A stretch of DNA of 64,000 nucleotides. It comes from Papio anubis. Lineage: Eukaryota; Chordata; Mammalia; Primates; Cercopithecidae. Position 1 is the stretch's first letter, and every line of letters begins with the position of its first letter. Location: the NCBI RefSeq assembly GCF_008728515.1, contig NC_044977.1:1697501-1761500 (forward strand). Direction: 5' to 3'. Below, piece by piece: positions 25,937-37,972 of the stretch. The notes beneath the pieces are model-generated. The model saw nothing but the letters and a program-made list of their open reading frames with translations, made no database searches and had not been told where the DNA came from. The translations under genes were made by a program, and so were the position numbers.

Positions 25937-27465
25937 GATTTATTTACGTGAAATAGATTTATAAACTCACAACTTATAATTTGAGAGAGAAAAATAACTT
26001 TTCATAAAATTGATAATTTTGGGTAATAATTGATATTTTGGCTTCTATAGAAGATGTATTAACAACTATAAGCCACTCTCAAGTAAACCACAGTTAGTAA
26101 TACTTGTTCCTTCCTTTAGAACCTCCTCACTCTTCATTCAGTATTCTATTGAGGCACTGAAGGGACTTAAGTCTCAAATCAAAAGGTTGTCATCGAATTT
26201 GTCTTTATGTTTCTTGTGCCTAGTTCATAGTAGTTAATGTTAAATAAAAAGAAAGGTCTTTCTCAATAGTAAAGTTTGTGAATTCTTAGTCTATCTTTGA
26301 AAAAAACTCATTAGTTGAATTGTATATTTTGATCAGGCTTAAGTTAAGGGCATGCTTACCAGCATCCTACAGATATTTTATTGACATTTACATTTCAAAG
26401 CACCTAATTGTAGAAAATTGCCATTTGTGTCACTGAATGACTCTTCTAAGAAACTACGTTTCTGTACTCTCTTCGCAACTCTTTGTGTTAAATCCAGCTG
26501 GGAAAGATAGTATGATTTGAAAACACTCTCCGTCAACATACTTTTTCTTTATGCATTGAGTTTAGACATTGGTAAACATACGTATTAACAAGTAATTAAC
26601 ACATTTACAGGGTTTTAAAGAAGTATAAAGTAGATGCAGGGAAGTCTTCCTCCCTTATTCTTTATATTCCAGTATTTTTTTTTCCTGCAAATGCATTTGT
26701 TATTATTAGTTTCCTGTGTGTTCTTTCAGAGATTGTTTTATGTGCATGCAAGCACATTCCAGCATATTTCTTTTCCTTTTCTAATTAATTAAAGCATCCA
26801 ATGCATATTTCAAACCCAGCTCTGAAACTCGCTGCTCCAAAAAGACTTACTTAGGAAAACAGTTTCCTCCATTTTACCTCATGGAATTTTAAGTGTACTT
26901 GTCCCCAGTGATTCATACTTTTATTTTTCAGTTGGTGGTTTTTGAGTTAGGCATGGTAACTTTCCTAGATCTCTGTAGTACTGTGAGTGGAACATCCTTC
27001 ACTGAACTGTCTTGTGCTCCTAAAGTGTGCCATGTGGAGACGGTAACAAAACATGGAGCACATACTTGAGTTTAAAAAGTGGACTATTGAAAAATAAAAC
27101 TCCTCTGTGACCTCACAGAGGTAGTCTCAACAACTAGAGCTGGTTGAAAAGTGAAAAACAAATATCTAAGTTTGTTATCAATTTAACAGAGCAAAATTAA
27201 GCGTCCTATTAAAATCAACTTTTAAAAATGAACTAGGTAAAACTTACTGGGCAAAATGTATACTTTTTGATTGGGAAGAACCATGGATATTAGTACTGTA
27301 TAACATAAAATAGTACCTCTAAATATGTTTGCTTTTAGAATTATATATAAATTCCTACTCCTTTAATACTTATTCATAGCGATGATCACTTTTAGCAATT
27401 GCAGAGTAATTGATTGACCCCTAAGACATTAAGGTCTGAAAAATTTTATATATGGGACAGGGTTA
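25937..27465. other. Unassigned AT-rich intron
   Basis: No element recognised with confidence. Confidence 0.45.
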
Positions 27466-27801
27466 TTAAAGATTATTATTATTGTTGTTGTTATTATTAC
27501 TTTTCTTGAGACAGAGTCTCACTCTGTTGCCCAGGCTGGAGTGCAGTGGTGCAATCATGGTTCACTGCAGCCTTGACCACCTGGGCTCAAGCAATCTTCC
27601 CACCTCAGCCTCCAAAGTAGCTGTGACTACAGGCGCACACCACTACGTCTGGCTAATTTTTGTATTTTTGGTGGAGATGGGATTTCACCATGTTGCCCCA
27701 AATGGTCTTGAACTCCTGAGCTCGAACCCCCATCTCATGGCCTGTCAAAGTGCTGGGATTATAGGCGTGAGCCACCATGCCTGACCTCTTGAAGATCATT
27801 A
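27466..27801 (-). mobile_element. AluJ, antisense, with decayed target-site duplication
   Basis: 'atcatggttcactgcagcc' and 'ttgaccacctgggctcaagc' are AluJ diagnostics. The A-tail has become an (ATT/GTT)n microsatellite at about 27471-27499. TTAAAGATTATTA (27466-27478) and TTGAAGATCATTA (27789-27801) look like a diverged target duplication with two mismatches, as expected for an old AluJ. Confidence 0.9.
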
Positions 27802-28244
27802 ACTATTGGACAGTCAAAGGAATTAAAAATTGACAGCCATGAAACTCATTTAAGATCAGATTCAAAAGTAAGATTCAAAGTCTTTCTTGTTTACTACACT
27901 ACATCTAATTCCTAATGACAGTAACTCTTTTAGGAACGACTTCCTTTACTTTTCATTGTACTTTACAAAGATCACTTGTGTAGGCTTCATAACAAACCAA
28001 AGACAAAGGCTTTTTTAAAACCTTCATTTTACAGATGAAAAAAGCTGAAGCTAAAATGGCTGAAGGACCTGTAATAATTTAATAATAAAAGTGGATAATC
28101 ATCTGGATAATAAAAGTAACAGAACGGAGACAACGCAGGCCGTGTGACTGGGCCCGTTATCTTTCCCACAGTGCTGTGCTGCCTTCCTGCCAAATAGTAG
28201 CAGCTCCATAAACACGTGTTAAATGGGAGTTCCAGGTCCCTAAG
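27802..28244 (+). repeat. Probable MIR relic in unassigned sequence
   Basis: The block at about 27985-28110 (ccttcattttacagatga, then gctgaagctaaaatggctgaagg) resembles a MIR core. The remainder is unassigned. Confidence 0.4.
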
Positions 28245-28460
28245 AGGAACTGGCATATGGTGGAGGAGATTTAGAGTGCGTTCCAGAAATAGAGAACAAA
28301 CTGTGTTTAGGCCCTAAAAAAGAAAAGAGCATATTACGTTTCAGGACCTGAAGAAAGGCCTGAGGAAGTACGGGTTGAGGATTATGATTGAGGGGACAAA
28401 GAAGAGGCTGTAGAGATTATTTTAGAGAATAGACCACATCGAGTTACAGGGGGAAGAAGG
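28245..28460 (-). repeat. Antisense L2-class fragment
   Basis: gtgcgttccagaaatagagaacaa, then 'gtttaggccctaaaaaa' and 'gaaaggcctgaggaag' follow the order seen in the 23.3-kb L2-class relic's family. Diverged. Confidence 0.4.
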
Positions 28461-30809
28461 GAACTATTCAGCCTGAATTTCCTGGAACCGTCCTGGAATA
28501 ATTATTAATAGTACTTCCTTTGGATTTCAAAGGTGTTAGGTTGGAAGGTGAAAAAGAAAGTTATCCAATTCTTAGATTATGCTGAAGATTTTTTTAACAT
28601 TTCAGAATGAATGAATGAATGCATTTCCTCCTTTACTACTTGGGATATTAGAAGGAAAATGAAAAGTCTTTTAGTCCATATTTCGTACCTGTCAGTTTTA
28701 TCAACTGAGAGCAGCTTCAGTGATTGGTTCTCCAGTGATATATTGAAGCCATTTGTCATAAGGCCCTCGCCCTCTAAAGCAAAGGTCTTTCCTTTAAGTA
28801 AACATGGGGAAAATATGTCAAGGGCAGTATTAAACATGTGCATTAGAAATTACTCAATCTGTATATAACATTTGATTATTTACTAGCCAGTAATTTACTT
28901 CAAAAATTATCCCATTTGCCAACTTCAGATTTTGTTGTTGTTGTTGCTGACATTTTAGACAACTTGACCTACATTCACAATAGCCATAATTTGTTCATCA
29001 AGAGTACCAAGAAAACAAGATTCTAATTTTACTGTTTGTAGACAGTTTTTAGAGGGAGTAAGGTTAATATGGTGTGTGAAAAAAGCCAAAAAGAGGTTAA
29101 GGCAGTTTGTGAATTTTAGTAATATGGCATAATAAATTGCCTTGATTAGGTCAAAATAATGGAGGTTTAGTAGACTTTCTGGTAAATCTTATTTATCAAG
29201 TTTGGTATCATCCCAGGGAGAGAAACTAAAACCATCTCATGCAGCTAAGTAAGTAGTAACTACAATGTAGAGAGCTGCTTCCTCTCCACCCAGACAGGGA
29301 ATGGCTATGATTGTTTTTTACCTCCAAGCATTCTGAGAGTGAAAGTGTAGTAAGTCCTCAGGCTAGGAGAAACAGGGTAGCTCAGGGAATACATACAGAG
29401 CTAGAGACTCAGAAGGCAGTACTATTTATTTTCTTATTGTTGAGCACATACTCTATGGATGGCCAAGGTGGCTCCAGTGTGTATCAGAGGAAAAGAAGGA
29501 TTTCATTGAAAACTCTACTTAAGAAGGCTTCCTTCCAGTTTCACCTAAGATGTGAAAGTTTGATTAAAGCATCCATGAATTTTAAAATATTTAAATACTT
29601 TTGGGTAAAACACATATTATTAATTCTCTTCGTGAGAACTCAGTATTACTTATACCTTAAAAAGATACTCAGTATTTGTTGTTTGATATCAGTTTGTCTT
29701 TAGGAATATAAGAAATTGTGCTTTTCATAAGTAAACAAAGATCTTCAAGCACATTGTTCTCCAATCACTGTCAGTGGTGTAATATGAATTTTCTGAGATA
29801 ATTTAAATTTGGTATTTGGGACATTTGCATTTATAAAAAGTACTTGGATATGCTCCTTGCTTCCTCTTCTGCTGAACTGTCAGAAGATGGCGATGCTTTT
29901 GAAGATTTATGGTAGATGGGTAATGAGATTGCTGAATGTTAACTACTGTATTCGGAATTCATTTAGTAGCAAAAGAAAAGAAGGTTACTGGGTTTGGGAT
30001 AGAGTAGAGAAGTGATAGAGCTATTTTTAATCAGCGAATTTAAAAATCAATATGATACCTTCTGAATTAGGATACATTTCAAGCCTCTTGTCATGTAGCA
30101 ATCAAGTAGAACATTTCCTGAAGAATATAGGATGCCAAATTGGATCTAATTCAGTAAAATTTGTGATGGTGTAATGCCCATATTTTGTGATGTGGACATA
30201 TCAAATTTTAATATTGGAAGACTAAGACCAAAAAATCCACAAGCATGTGGAATATGTTTTTTAAATTTAAAATTCTAATATAATCTATGCAGTTAGGCTT
30301 TGGTTATGTACCAATGCAAAAGAGGAACATACACCGTGTACTCTCAAACTGCTCATTTTTAAGTTTATGGATTATGATGTGATCCACGTGAACCCCCTAT
30401 CTAGGACCTCCAACGGTTGTGGTTACAAAATGTGTTGTTAAAATAGCTAAAACGATGGAAAGGGTGAAATTGGCAGAATCAAGTTGTGAGCCCATAGATA
30501 TAATTATATTTCTACTCTATTCAGAGATGTGTTGAGTTTCAGGTAGAGGAGAAAAAAAGATAAAGCAACAGTAGTGTTGAAGTAACTGGCAAAGAAGGTT
30601 GACCTTGACCTTCTTTTCCTTTCAACCCTCATTTCATCAGCAGGGGTGAGATTACTTTGAGACCCTGCCAATAGGTAATAAATAACACATAAATTCCAGG
30701 ACACCCTTGCACTGTAGGGTGCCCTAATGTGTAATAATCCTTAGACTATTGAGTTTATAACTCATGACATCTGGCAGTTACTTGGCATTGTAATTCATGT
30801 TGATCACGC
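28461..30809. other. Unassigned intron sequence
   Basis: No recognised element. A TTG repeat lies at about 28931-28947. A 130-codon open frame at 29311-29703 (+) has no recognisable domain or splice context and is treated as chance. Confidence 0.4.
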
Positions 30810-31060
30810 ACATCAGAATACACGACGGTAGAGAAATATCGGAGCAATAACACGTTGATACCAGGAGAGGCTAGAATGACAAAAGATGCTGCGGAAGCTG
30901 TGTACCTCTGTGAACTGTGCGCTGGAATGCTGTGAAAGCTAATATCTTCAGATAAGGACTGACAAGGTGGGAGGAGAGCAGCGATCTGTTGGGATCCAGA
31001 ATAATGCAGCACATTAATAGGTACTTGATAACACTCTTTATTTCCTTTATTCAAATGGAC
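30810..31060. promoter_or_regulatory. Candidate regulatory block, CpG-retaining
   Basis: Non-repetitive, less AT-rich stretch with several CpGs (gatcacgcac, acacgacggtag, atatcggagc, and acacgttgat). A 99-codon minus-strand open frame crosses it with no recognisable protein. Possible enhancer-type element; this is inference only. Confidence 0.2.
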
Positions 31061-31284
31061 AACTATAGCTATAAGTCAGTAATGAATCTTGAAATTTGGA
31101 TTTAAATACATACTTAGATATATTTTAAGTGTACGTGTAAACAAATGTATTGAATTCAAGTTTTGTATAAATATATATGAATGAGATTTAATACTTTAGT
31201 TTTTGTTTTCTTTGGTCTAATGGTAAGGTAAGGGCTAAATGAGGAGGGGATGCAGAGAGTTGGAGAAAAATGAGAAGCAGCAGG

Positions 31285-31400
31285 AAAACAAGGTAGGCGT
31301 TCTACAGAGCACCCGTAACGCGCTGACCCGGTGCCTAGCAGCCTACGTACTCTGTCTGAAGACATGAGCTAGGCCCATGGGACCTGAACCAGACGGAAAA
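31285..31400. promoter_or_regulatory. Short CpG cluster
   Basis: About seven CpGs in 115 bp (taggcgttc, acccgtaacgcgctg, acccggtg, cctacgtac, and cagacgg), unusual for this CpG-poor intron. Too short for a CpG island. It may mark a hypomethylated regulatory site. Confidence 0.25.
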
Positions 31401-31469
31401 GCTTGATGCAGACAGATGGTTATTTGTAATCATCCTGTAAATGTAAATTCTTTAAAGCTGGTGGGCTTG

Positions 31470-31520
31470 CTGGCTCTATCATCTCTCTGTCTCTCTATCT
31501 CTCTATCTCGCTATCTATCC
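31470..31520. repeat. CTCT/CTAT microsatellite
   Basis: Repeated tctctctgtctctctatc units, about 50 bp. Confidence 0.85.
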
Positions 31521-31639
31521 CCAAACCCAGATCTAAGAAAAGTAGGAGGCCGTATTATAAGCTTGAAACAATCTGGTGTTTCCCCTTGTTATCATCTTAA
31601 AAAACACTAATTAAAAACAATAAGCTAGGCTGTGTAGTT

Positions 31640-32480
31640 CTTCATTTTGAATTGACTGTATTATATCTTCTTATGCCCAAAGTTACAAGCATTGCTTTGA
31701 ACAAGCCAAGACAGTTGTGTCCGAACAGGGCAGTGCTGAAAGGCAGTTGCTCGTGCAGCAGAGCAGAGCGTTTTGGGAGCATGGTGAGGTGGCTTTTGTT
31801 CTGCAGCTGAGGAAGGCGTTGCCTTGCACATGTTTAGGTTAGTACTAGCATTGCTAGAAACCATCCTCCTCACATGCTGTGTTTGGACACAATCTCTAAC
31901 TTGATCTGGTGTCTTTGAGCTTTCTGTGATTTTGGAGGCAGCAATGCCATGTGAATGATTCTGTGGGCGATGGCTCTTTAAGGGAGAAAAAAGAGGAACT
32001 GATTAAACATTAATTAGCTTCAATCCACAGCTTCCTCATAAGCTAATGGGTAGGCTCTGCAGATCCCTGTCAAATATCACATGCTAGGCTTTGCCAAAAA
32101 TAGGACTTCCAAGTGTTGAAGGCATGCCAACTGCTGGCTTTTTAACTGCAAACCAAAGGAAATGATTGCCAGAGACAGGCCTGGAGTCTGCCGTGGTCAG
32201 ATGTCACCAGTTTGCAGTGCCACATGTGATCCAAGAGTTTATGAATGATCTCAACACTTGGTCCCCAAGGAGAACATATGCATTACAGAGGTTATGGATA
32301 CAAATTACAGAGAGCGCAATGTTTCCATGCAATTTCTAAGAATCCTTCAGCAAGTTCTAAACATTAATGGAAAACATTAAGGAAGACTTGGCACTCTTCG
32401 CAGGACTTCAGATTATCTTGTGGGTGAGGACAGAACACGGCTAAAAAAAGGATTCAAGAATAAAGACTTGGCTAAGAAAC
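31640..32480. promoter_or_regulatory. Candidate conserved noncoding block
   Basis: About 800 bp of non-repetitive sequence of balanced composition. It includes homeodomain-type TTAATTAG (about 32012), runs such as 'gaatgatctcaacactt', and no Alu, L1, LTR or MIR signature. Large introns of axon-guidance genes are known to carry conserved enhancers; whether this is one cannot be seen from one sequence. No exon with good splice sites was recognised. Confidence 0.25.
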
Positions 32481-32499
32481 TCGAGGCTGGCCATTCCTC

Positions 32500-33480
32500 C
32501 TGGGTGAATTATGCGTGTGTTTGTGTGTTTTATTCCCCGCAGAATACTAGACTTCGCAAAATGCTGTGACTTGAAAATGAACAAGTCACAGGGCATTCTT
32601 GTTTATTCAACATGTTCCAGTTCATACCGCCGGTTTCTCTGGATCGTTTGCTCAGTGAATGTGCCCGTACACAGCCTCTCGCTGGAGGTGGGGTGAGAGC
32701 TTCTCGTGTTGGTGTTGTCAGCGTGCTACAGGGTGCCAGAGTGTCAGCCTGCACAGCGGCCCCCGGATGTCTCCCCACTGAGTTCTTTCTCTCCCATTCC
32801 CCTTCTGTGCAGAAGAAACCACTTAGGACTTATGCCCACAGGTTCAGATGTTATTGTCTATTTAACTGGTGCCTAGCCCATCCTGACCGCATTTTGTTCA
32901 ATGGTACCAAATGTAATAGAGTAGTCCCTTGTGAATGACAATCTGTATTCAGTTGTTTCGTCATCAAAACTTCGGAAAAATACAAGATTATTATGCCGTG
33001 TCAGTGGGGAGCTTCTGGTTGAAAAGGGAAACTTACACTGGCTTAAATATAAAAGGAAGCATATCTAGAAAGTCCAGAGCTAGCACGGTTTTCAGAATTA
33101 GTTTGTCCAGCCATGTCCTTAAAAACCCAGATTGCTTTTGCACTCGGTTCATAGTTCCAGTTTCATCCTGAGGCTCGAGCTCCCCTTGGGTTCAAAGTGT
33201 GGCTGCCACCTACAGTCTCGTAGTCCAGGAAGAGACAGGGCGCTTTCTTCACGTGCCGAGTGGAAGTTCCGAGCTGCTTGCTGGCTGGCGTTACATCCAG
33301 GCATTCCCTGTGGTAACTGGTGGTGGTGGTGGTGGCCGTGGTGTTGGTAGGGCTGGGGGAATAATCCGTGCTAGTTTTATGAGTGGCCATCACTTTTTTT
33401 TCCTCTTAATCCATTGTAATAATTTACTATGATACACTGTAATTTGCGCTACCGGTTTTTCTGGCTGACATAAGTCTGTT
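32500..33480. promoter_or_regulatory. GC- and CpG-richer segment
   Basis: Has higher GC and more CpGs than anything else in the intron (for example ataccgccggtttc, ggatcgtttg, acagcggcccccggatg, cacgtgccgag, and gttccgagc). A (TGG)n run lies at 33320-33337. Several short open frames overlap on both strands, none recognisable. It could be an internal promoter, enhancer or lncRNA exon region. No TATA box or start site can be assigned. Confidence 0.3.
33316..33343. repeat. TGG trinucleotide repeat
   Basis: ctggtggtggtggtggtgg run, imperfect at its 3' edge. Confidence 0.9.
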
Positions 33481-33689
33481 TTATTCTTTGAGTCGCTGAT
33501 TTCTGACCTTCTTGAACTGTCTGGCTTTCATTTTACAGATACATGAGCATGTAGGTAGGCAAGCCAAGGATTCTATTTCTCAATTCCAAACACTCAAACT
33601 GTTCTTCATAGATGACATTTTAAAATCAAATTAAAACCTTGTGGTCTATTTTATGTAATAAAAAAAGGCTGCAATACACATCTCAAAGA

Positions 33690-34265
33690 AGAGCACATCA
33701 ATTCAATCAACCAATCAACAATATTTGGTTAACTTTTCTGATACCCTTCAACTTGAGAGCTCTTTGGAGGGTTACCCAGTCCAGTTAAGTAGATAAGGAA
33801 AGACTTCAGGTGAGTGAGTCCAAAGCTGATGCGGAATGAAGAGTATGTACTCCAGAAAGGCACAGGCGAAAGTAAGAGAACAAAGGGACAGCTAGGAGTG
33901 ACTTTCAGGCAGAAAGCCCATCATATGCCAACGTCCAATGATAATTAGGTGTTCCTTCATATCCCTAGGGCGTGGAGGTTACAGAACTGTCCCTGATGAG
34001 CCTGGAGACATATGCAGGGACCTGATTCCAAACAACATTTGAAATCATATTAAGGAGAGAATTGTATCTTGAGAGCCATTAAAAAGTGTTAAAAAGGGAA
34101 TTGACATGATCACATTTGCATTTTAGCTAACTCATAATAGCTACAATGGAAAGTTTAAAGGAAGAATCAGAGAAAAAGGTCAAATAGGATATTCTTACAG
34201 CAATTCATGGAATAGATAAGGACATTCCGAACTAGGGCAGTGGAGAGAGGATAAATAGACCCAGA
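33690..34265 (-). repeat. Antisense L2-class relic
   Basis: Begins near ttcaatcaaccaatcaac and later has agagccattaaaaagtg, 'aagggaattgacatgatcac' and 'atttgcattttagct', following the pattern of the 23.3-kb relic. Old and diverged; class less certain than extent. Confidence 0.45.
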
Positions 34266-34269
34266 TGAT

Positions 34270-34440
34270 ATTGCAAATCAGTGCAGCATAATGACTGTGT
34301 AAATTCTAGTGTCAGACACACTGGGTTCAAACCCCGTACTTACCTAACACAATAGATGAGTCTCCAATGACCTATTCTATATCCATAACACAGTCATTGG
34401 CACATAGTATGTACTCACTAAATTTTGGCTATTATCATAG
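34270..34440 (+). repeat. MIR
   Basis: gcagcataatgactgtgtaa, 'agtgtcagacacactgggtt', 'caaaccccgtacttacc', and at the end ggcacatagtatgtactcac with 'tggctattatcat' match MIR in order and orientation. Confidence 0.85.
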
Positions 34441-35221
34441 AACAAGTTATTTTAAAAATAGATTAAAAGCGTCATTATATGTGCCTGTTAATTTTTAAAA
34501 GCAAATTTAAAAAATTCTTACTGAAAATCGGCACATAATTATATATATTATATGTACGGATAAGTAAAGGCTCCTGAGTATCCTTCTATGTATCAAAATT
34601 TACTGAAGCTGTATTCACAAACTAAAATGTATGTCCTATAAGGAACTGCTTGAGACTAGAGGTCAGTCTTCTACTGAGAAGTCCGGATGTCATTATGCCA
34701 CGTAGCTCCAGCAGTTCCGACACATACACAGAGACAAAACCTGCCTGCAAGAAACCCTTGTGTTCAGTGTTGTTTGGGTTGCCTGTGGTTTTCAACTGCT
34801 GTTGGCCATACCTTTCATTACAATTTTTTCTTAGATTATCTTTCGCACAATATTTAGTTGGTTGTAGATAGTATTCTTTAGTCAGTGATGTGTGCCAATT
34901 CTTTTATCAGTAACATTTTAGGCTTTACCCTTCTAATAACTTCTTTGGGGTCATGTGCACATTGTGGTTTAGAAATATATCTTTCAGAAGTCCATTAATT
35001 ATACAATCTCACCTCATTGTCATTACTAATTTGTTTTAATAAACTAAGATGGAAATGACTATGTAGTGATTTGCCTAGACCGAGGTTAAAAAAAAATTCT
35101 AAGAACTATTGATTTAAGACAAAACAGACAGGGTTTGGGATGGGAAAGAATATGGGATTATAAGGAACCAGGAGTCAAAGATATAAGCTCTAAAATCATA
35201 GCTGGACATAAAACTTTTTAA
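34441..35221. other. Unassigned AT-rich intron
   Basis: No element recognised. Confidence 0.45.
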
Positions 35222-36175
35222 AGGCACTCTGTTAGTTACCTGTTGCTCCGTAACAAATTGCTACAAAATTCAGTGGTGACTTGAGTCCTCAAGGGTGTTT
35301 GGACTGAGGGCCTTGGTTTCTTGCCAGGCGTTGGTGACTTCATATCCTTGCCAAACAGGCCTCTCCATTCTGCAACATGGCACCCTGCATGATCAGAGGA
35401 AGTATGTGAAAGAGAGTAAGAGAGGAATTCAGACTTTCCCTCTAAAGATTCAATAACTTAGTCTGCTGAAATACACTGACAGTAGACATATTAACACGAG
35501 AAAAAGGCTACATATTTACTACGCACACGTGTGCATAGAAGCCACACAAAATATGAGACTGAAAGAAAGGTCAAATACTTGAAGCTTAATTATTCTCTTC
35601 ACAGAGGAGAAAGAAGTGGGAGATACAGGCAATTTTAGAAGAATAAGTGATTTTTTGAGGAAATGAATGGGTCTGAAGAACAAAGGGTGGCCTGGGACAA
35701 AGTTTCCCTGGGCTCTGGGTGCAGTGTCGACTCTGGTCTTTCCTCCTGCAGTATGCACCAGTTTCCCCTGGTTAATGAGATATCTGAGAAAGGAATTCAA
35801 ATAATTGAATATCTTCTGGACGACAGGATCTTTAGGTAGACAGGGGATCGTTAGAGAAAGCCCTTTCTTCTATTAGCTATTCAGTGGGTGCTCTTAGTTT
35901 AAAGTCTAAAGTGGCATATTTTGGGGTGTCATTTTCTAAGCCCCAATGAGAGACAGACAGAGAGAGAGAGAGAGAGAGAGCGCTAAAACATGCAAGTCGC
36001 AATCGTTTATAACCTGATCTTGGAAGTGGCATCCTATCACTTTGTAACATTCTGTTCATCAAAGGTAAATCACTAGGTCTAGTTCATGTCAAGGGGAGGG
36101 GATATACAAAGGGAATAAATAACAGAAGGGAGTGACCATTGGAGAATAGAGCAAGGGCCTACCACAGGCACTTGT
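35222..36175 (-). mobile_element. MLT1-type MaLR LTR, antisense, split by a later LTR
   Basis: The left part has gttagttacctgttgctccg and taacaaattgctac (complement of the MLT1 3' end), and 'aggcctctccattctgcaac'. The right part has 'tataacctgatcttggaag', 'catcctatcactttgtaac', 'attctgttcatcaaagg' and 'tcaaggggaggggata'. All are MLT1 blocks in antisense order. The halves are separated by the LTR at about 35417-35947. A (GA)n run (about 35949-35981) sits where MLT1 normally has a gagagag block. Confidence 0.75.
35417..35947 (-). mobile_element. Endogenous retrovirus solo LTR, antisense, nested in MLT1
   Basis: On the minus strand it begins ATTGGGGCTTAGAAAATGAC and reads CACCCCAAAATATG. It ends near CTTTAGAGGGAAAGTCTGAA. 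The same terminal blocks occur in the LTRs at 36754-37972 and 42677-43421, so the three are related. It has no coding region and no paired internal sequence, so it is a solo LTR. The family name is uncertain (LTR8- or MER21-like by memory). Confidence 0.65.
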
Positions 36176-36599
36176 CATTCATGACATTCTTGTTAATATA
36201 TTTGTTAACCGATTCATAGGAGAGTGTTGAGCACATTACAACATTCAATACATACCTGCAGAATTTTAATTTGTCAGAAATCTCTATGTCACAGATGTGA
36301 ACTATATTGTATCAAGTCCTCTAGTAATTTAGAATGTTCCAATTTTCCAAAATAATTTCCTAAGTCAACCGGCCTCCCAATGTAAAAAACAGGCAAATAT
36401 AATTCAGGTTATATTATGATTAGCTAAGTGAACTATTTATATGTGTTTTCCAGCTCACATATGGAAATGAATATTTGGGTTCTGGCCATTTACCTATTCC
36501 CCCACCCCACTCCACAGAGATTTGAACCCTGTATTCTATCTTAGATCTGCAAGCAAGTTCTGTATTAAAATGTACCTACTGTGTCCTTTTTCTTTTTAA
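36176..36599. other. Unassigned intron sequence
   Basis: No element recognised. Confidence 0.45.
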
Positions 36600-36753
36600 A
36601 TGAAATTTTAAGAATTGTATTTTTATTTGACAAGCAATCGTATGTCTTATGTATTTACTGGGTACAATGTACACCTGTTAGAAAAGCTATTGTCTGAAAG
36701 ATGAAAGATAAATGTCCGTAAGGGTGTTGAGAAAAGCAGACCCTTGTATAGTT

Positions 36754-37156
36754 TGTTGGGGCTCAGAAACTGATACCCTGAAATATGTCACTAAAGCAGT
36801 GTCTGGGGTTCGAATATCTGAGGTTCGTTGCCTCATGCCAAGGAAATCAAGGACAGGGACACACAGGGAGTGAGTTTAAGAACAGAAGTTTAACAGGCAA
36901 AGGACAAACGCTCCCTTGTGCAGAGGGAGGGTTCCGAGCACACCTCCCAGTTGGCGACCAGAGGCGGCTGGTTTTACAGATGAGCTTGAGGACACGATGT
37001 CTGATTCCCACAGGGTTTGAAGGATAAGGTGGGACAGGTGTGTCATTTACATAGCGTGTGAAGAAGTTGGCCACCCCACCGTAACCTTTATTATGCGGGT
37101 GAGTTCTCTACCTGGCTGGCAGCATGTTGCCTGCTCCTTTACTGCACCTGTGGTGA

Positions 37157-37189
<33 letters not shown>

Positions 37190-37972
37190 CGGAAGGCGGA
37201 GCCTCGGTGTTAAACAGACTTGGCTTCCAGGTATCCCTTTGTGTTGGCGCAGCTGCCAGCATTCACCGTGCAAGCTTCTGGCTTGCTTCTCTATGTCTGC
37301 AGCTCGGTTTTACAGGCTGCCCTTTGTTAGAAATTATTTGGGGCTGTTTTTTGTTGAAAGGGAGGCCTCGCTGAGGACTGGTTTGCCCTCACTATCTGCC
37401 TACGTAATTTCTAGCTCCTATAGCAGCACTTGGACATGCTGAACTGAAGAGGAAGCCTCAAGATCTCTCTGACCTTCCTCCTCCAAACCCCCGTCTCTCA
37501 GTCCTCTGTGTCTCAAAGCACAGGATGAAGCTGTTCTCCAGAGTTTCTTACCTGCCTAAAGTCCGCACCTACCAGAGAAGAAAACCACTGCCTCTGGCCC
37601 TTCCCTGAATGCTCATGAGCTCAAACGATATTGCAGGAAGGAAGACTGAAGTCGGACAGCAAACCTGGGCAAACTTTCCTCAAAACCAAGGTCCCTTTGT
37701 GAGCTGAAAAGACTTTGTCCCAGGCTGTTGTATGTTCTTTAAGCTTATTGAATCCGCCTAAAAAGTATCTATACTTCCTCATCTCTCTTTCCCCTAAGAA
37801 ACAGAGTATATAACATTGGTGTACCGTAGCGATACTAGACAATTACTCTGTGATTCTCCTCAGGGCACGCTAATACATTATATACCTTTTCTCCAACTAA
37901 TCTGCTTTTTGTGAGTTGATTTTTCAGTGAAGCATCAGAGGGCAAAGGGGAGGCTTTTCCTTGGCCCCTACG
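36754..37972 (+). mobile_element. Endogenous retrovirus solo LTR, sense, nested in L1
   Basis: About 1.2 kb. It starts TGTTGGGGCTCAGAAACTG with ATACCCTGAAATATG, and ends at 'gtgagttgatttttcagtg', 'gagggcaaaggggaggc' and a terminal 'ttggcccctacga'. Terminal blocks match the LTRs at 35.4 and 42.7 kb, but this copy is longer, with an extra internal part and a 31-A tract. No proviral genes flank it. Family uncertain (ERV class, LTR8- or MER21-like). Confidence 0.7.
37158..37188 (+). repeat. Pure A31 tract inside an LTR
   Basis: Thirty-one uninterrupted A residues between tggtgac and gcggaaggcgg. There is no Alu or L1 sequence upstream of the tract to explain it as a retroposon tail. Probably expansion of an A-rich spot in the LTR. 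Length is likely variable and error-prone. Confidence 0.95.

Noticed and set aside
29311..29703. 130-codon + strand open frame
   Set aside because: No recognisable domain, no splice or promoter context, AT-rich chance composition.
32541..32600. Possible extra exon acceptor (ttattccccgcag)
   Set aside because: The pyrimidine tract is weak, there is no matching donor with an open Ig-like frame, and known ROBO2 protein needs no extra residues here.
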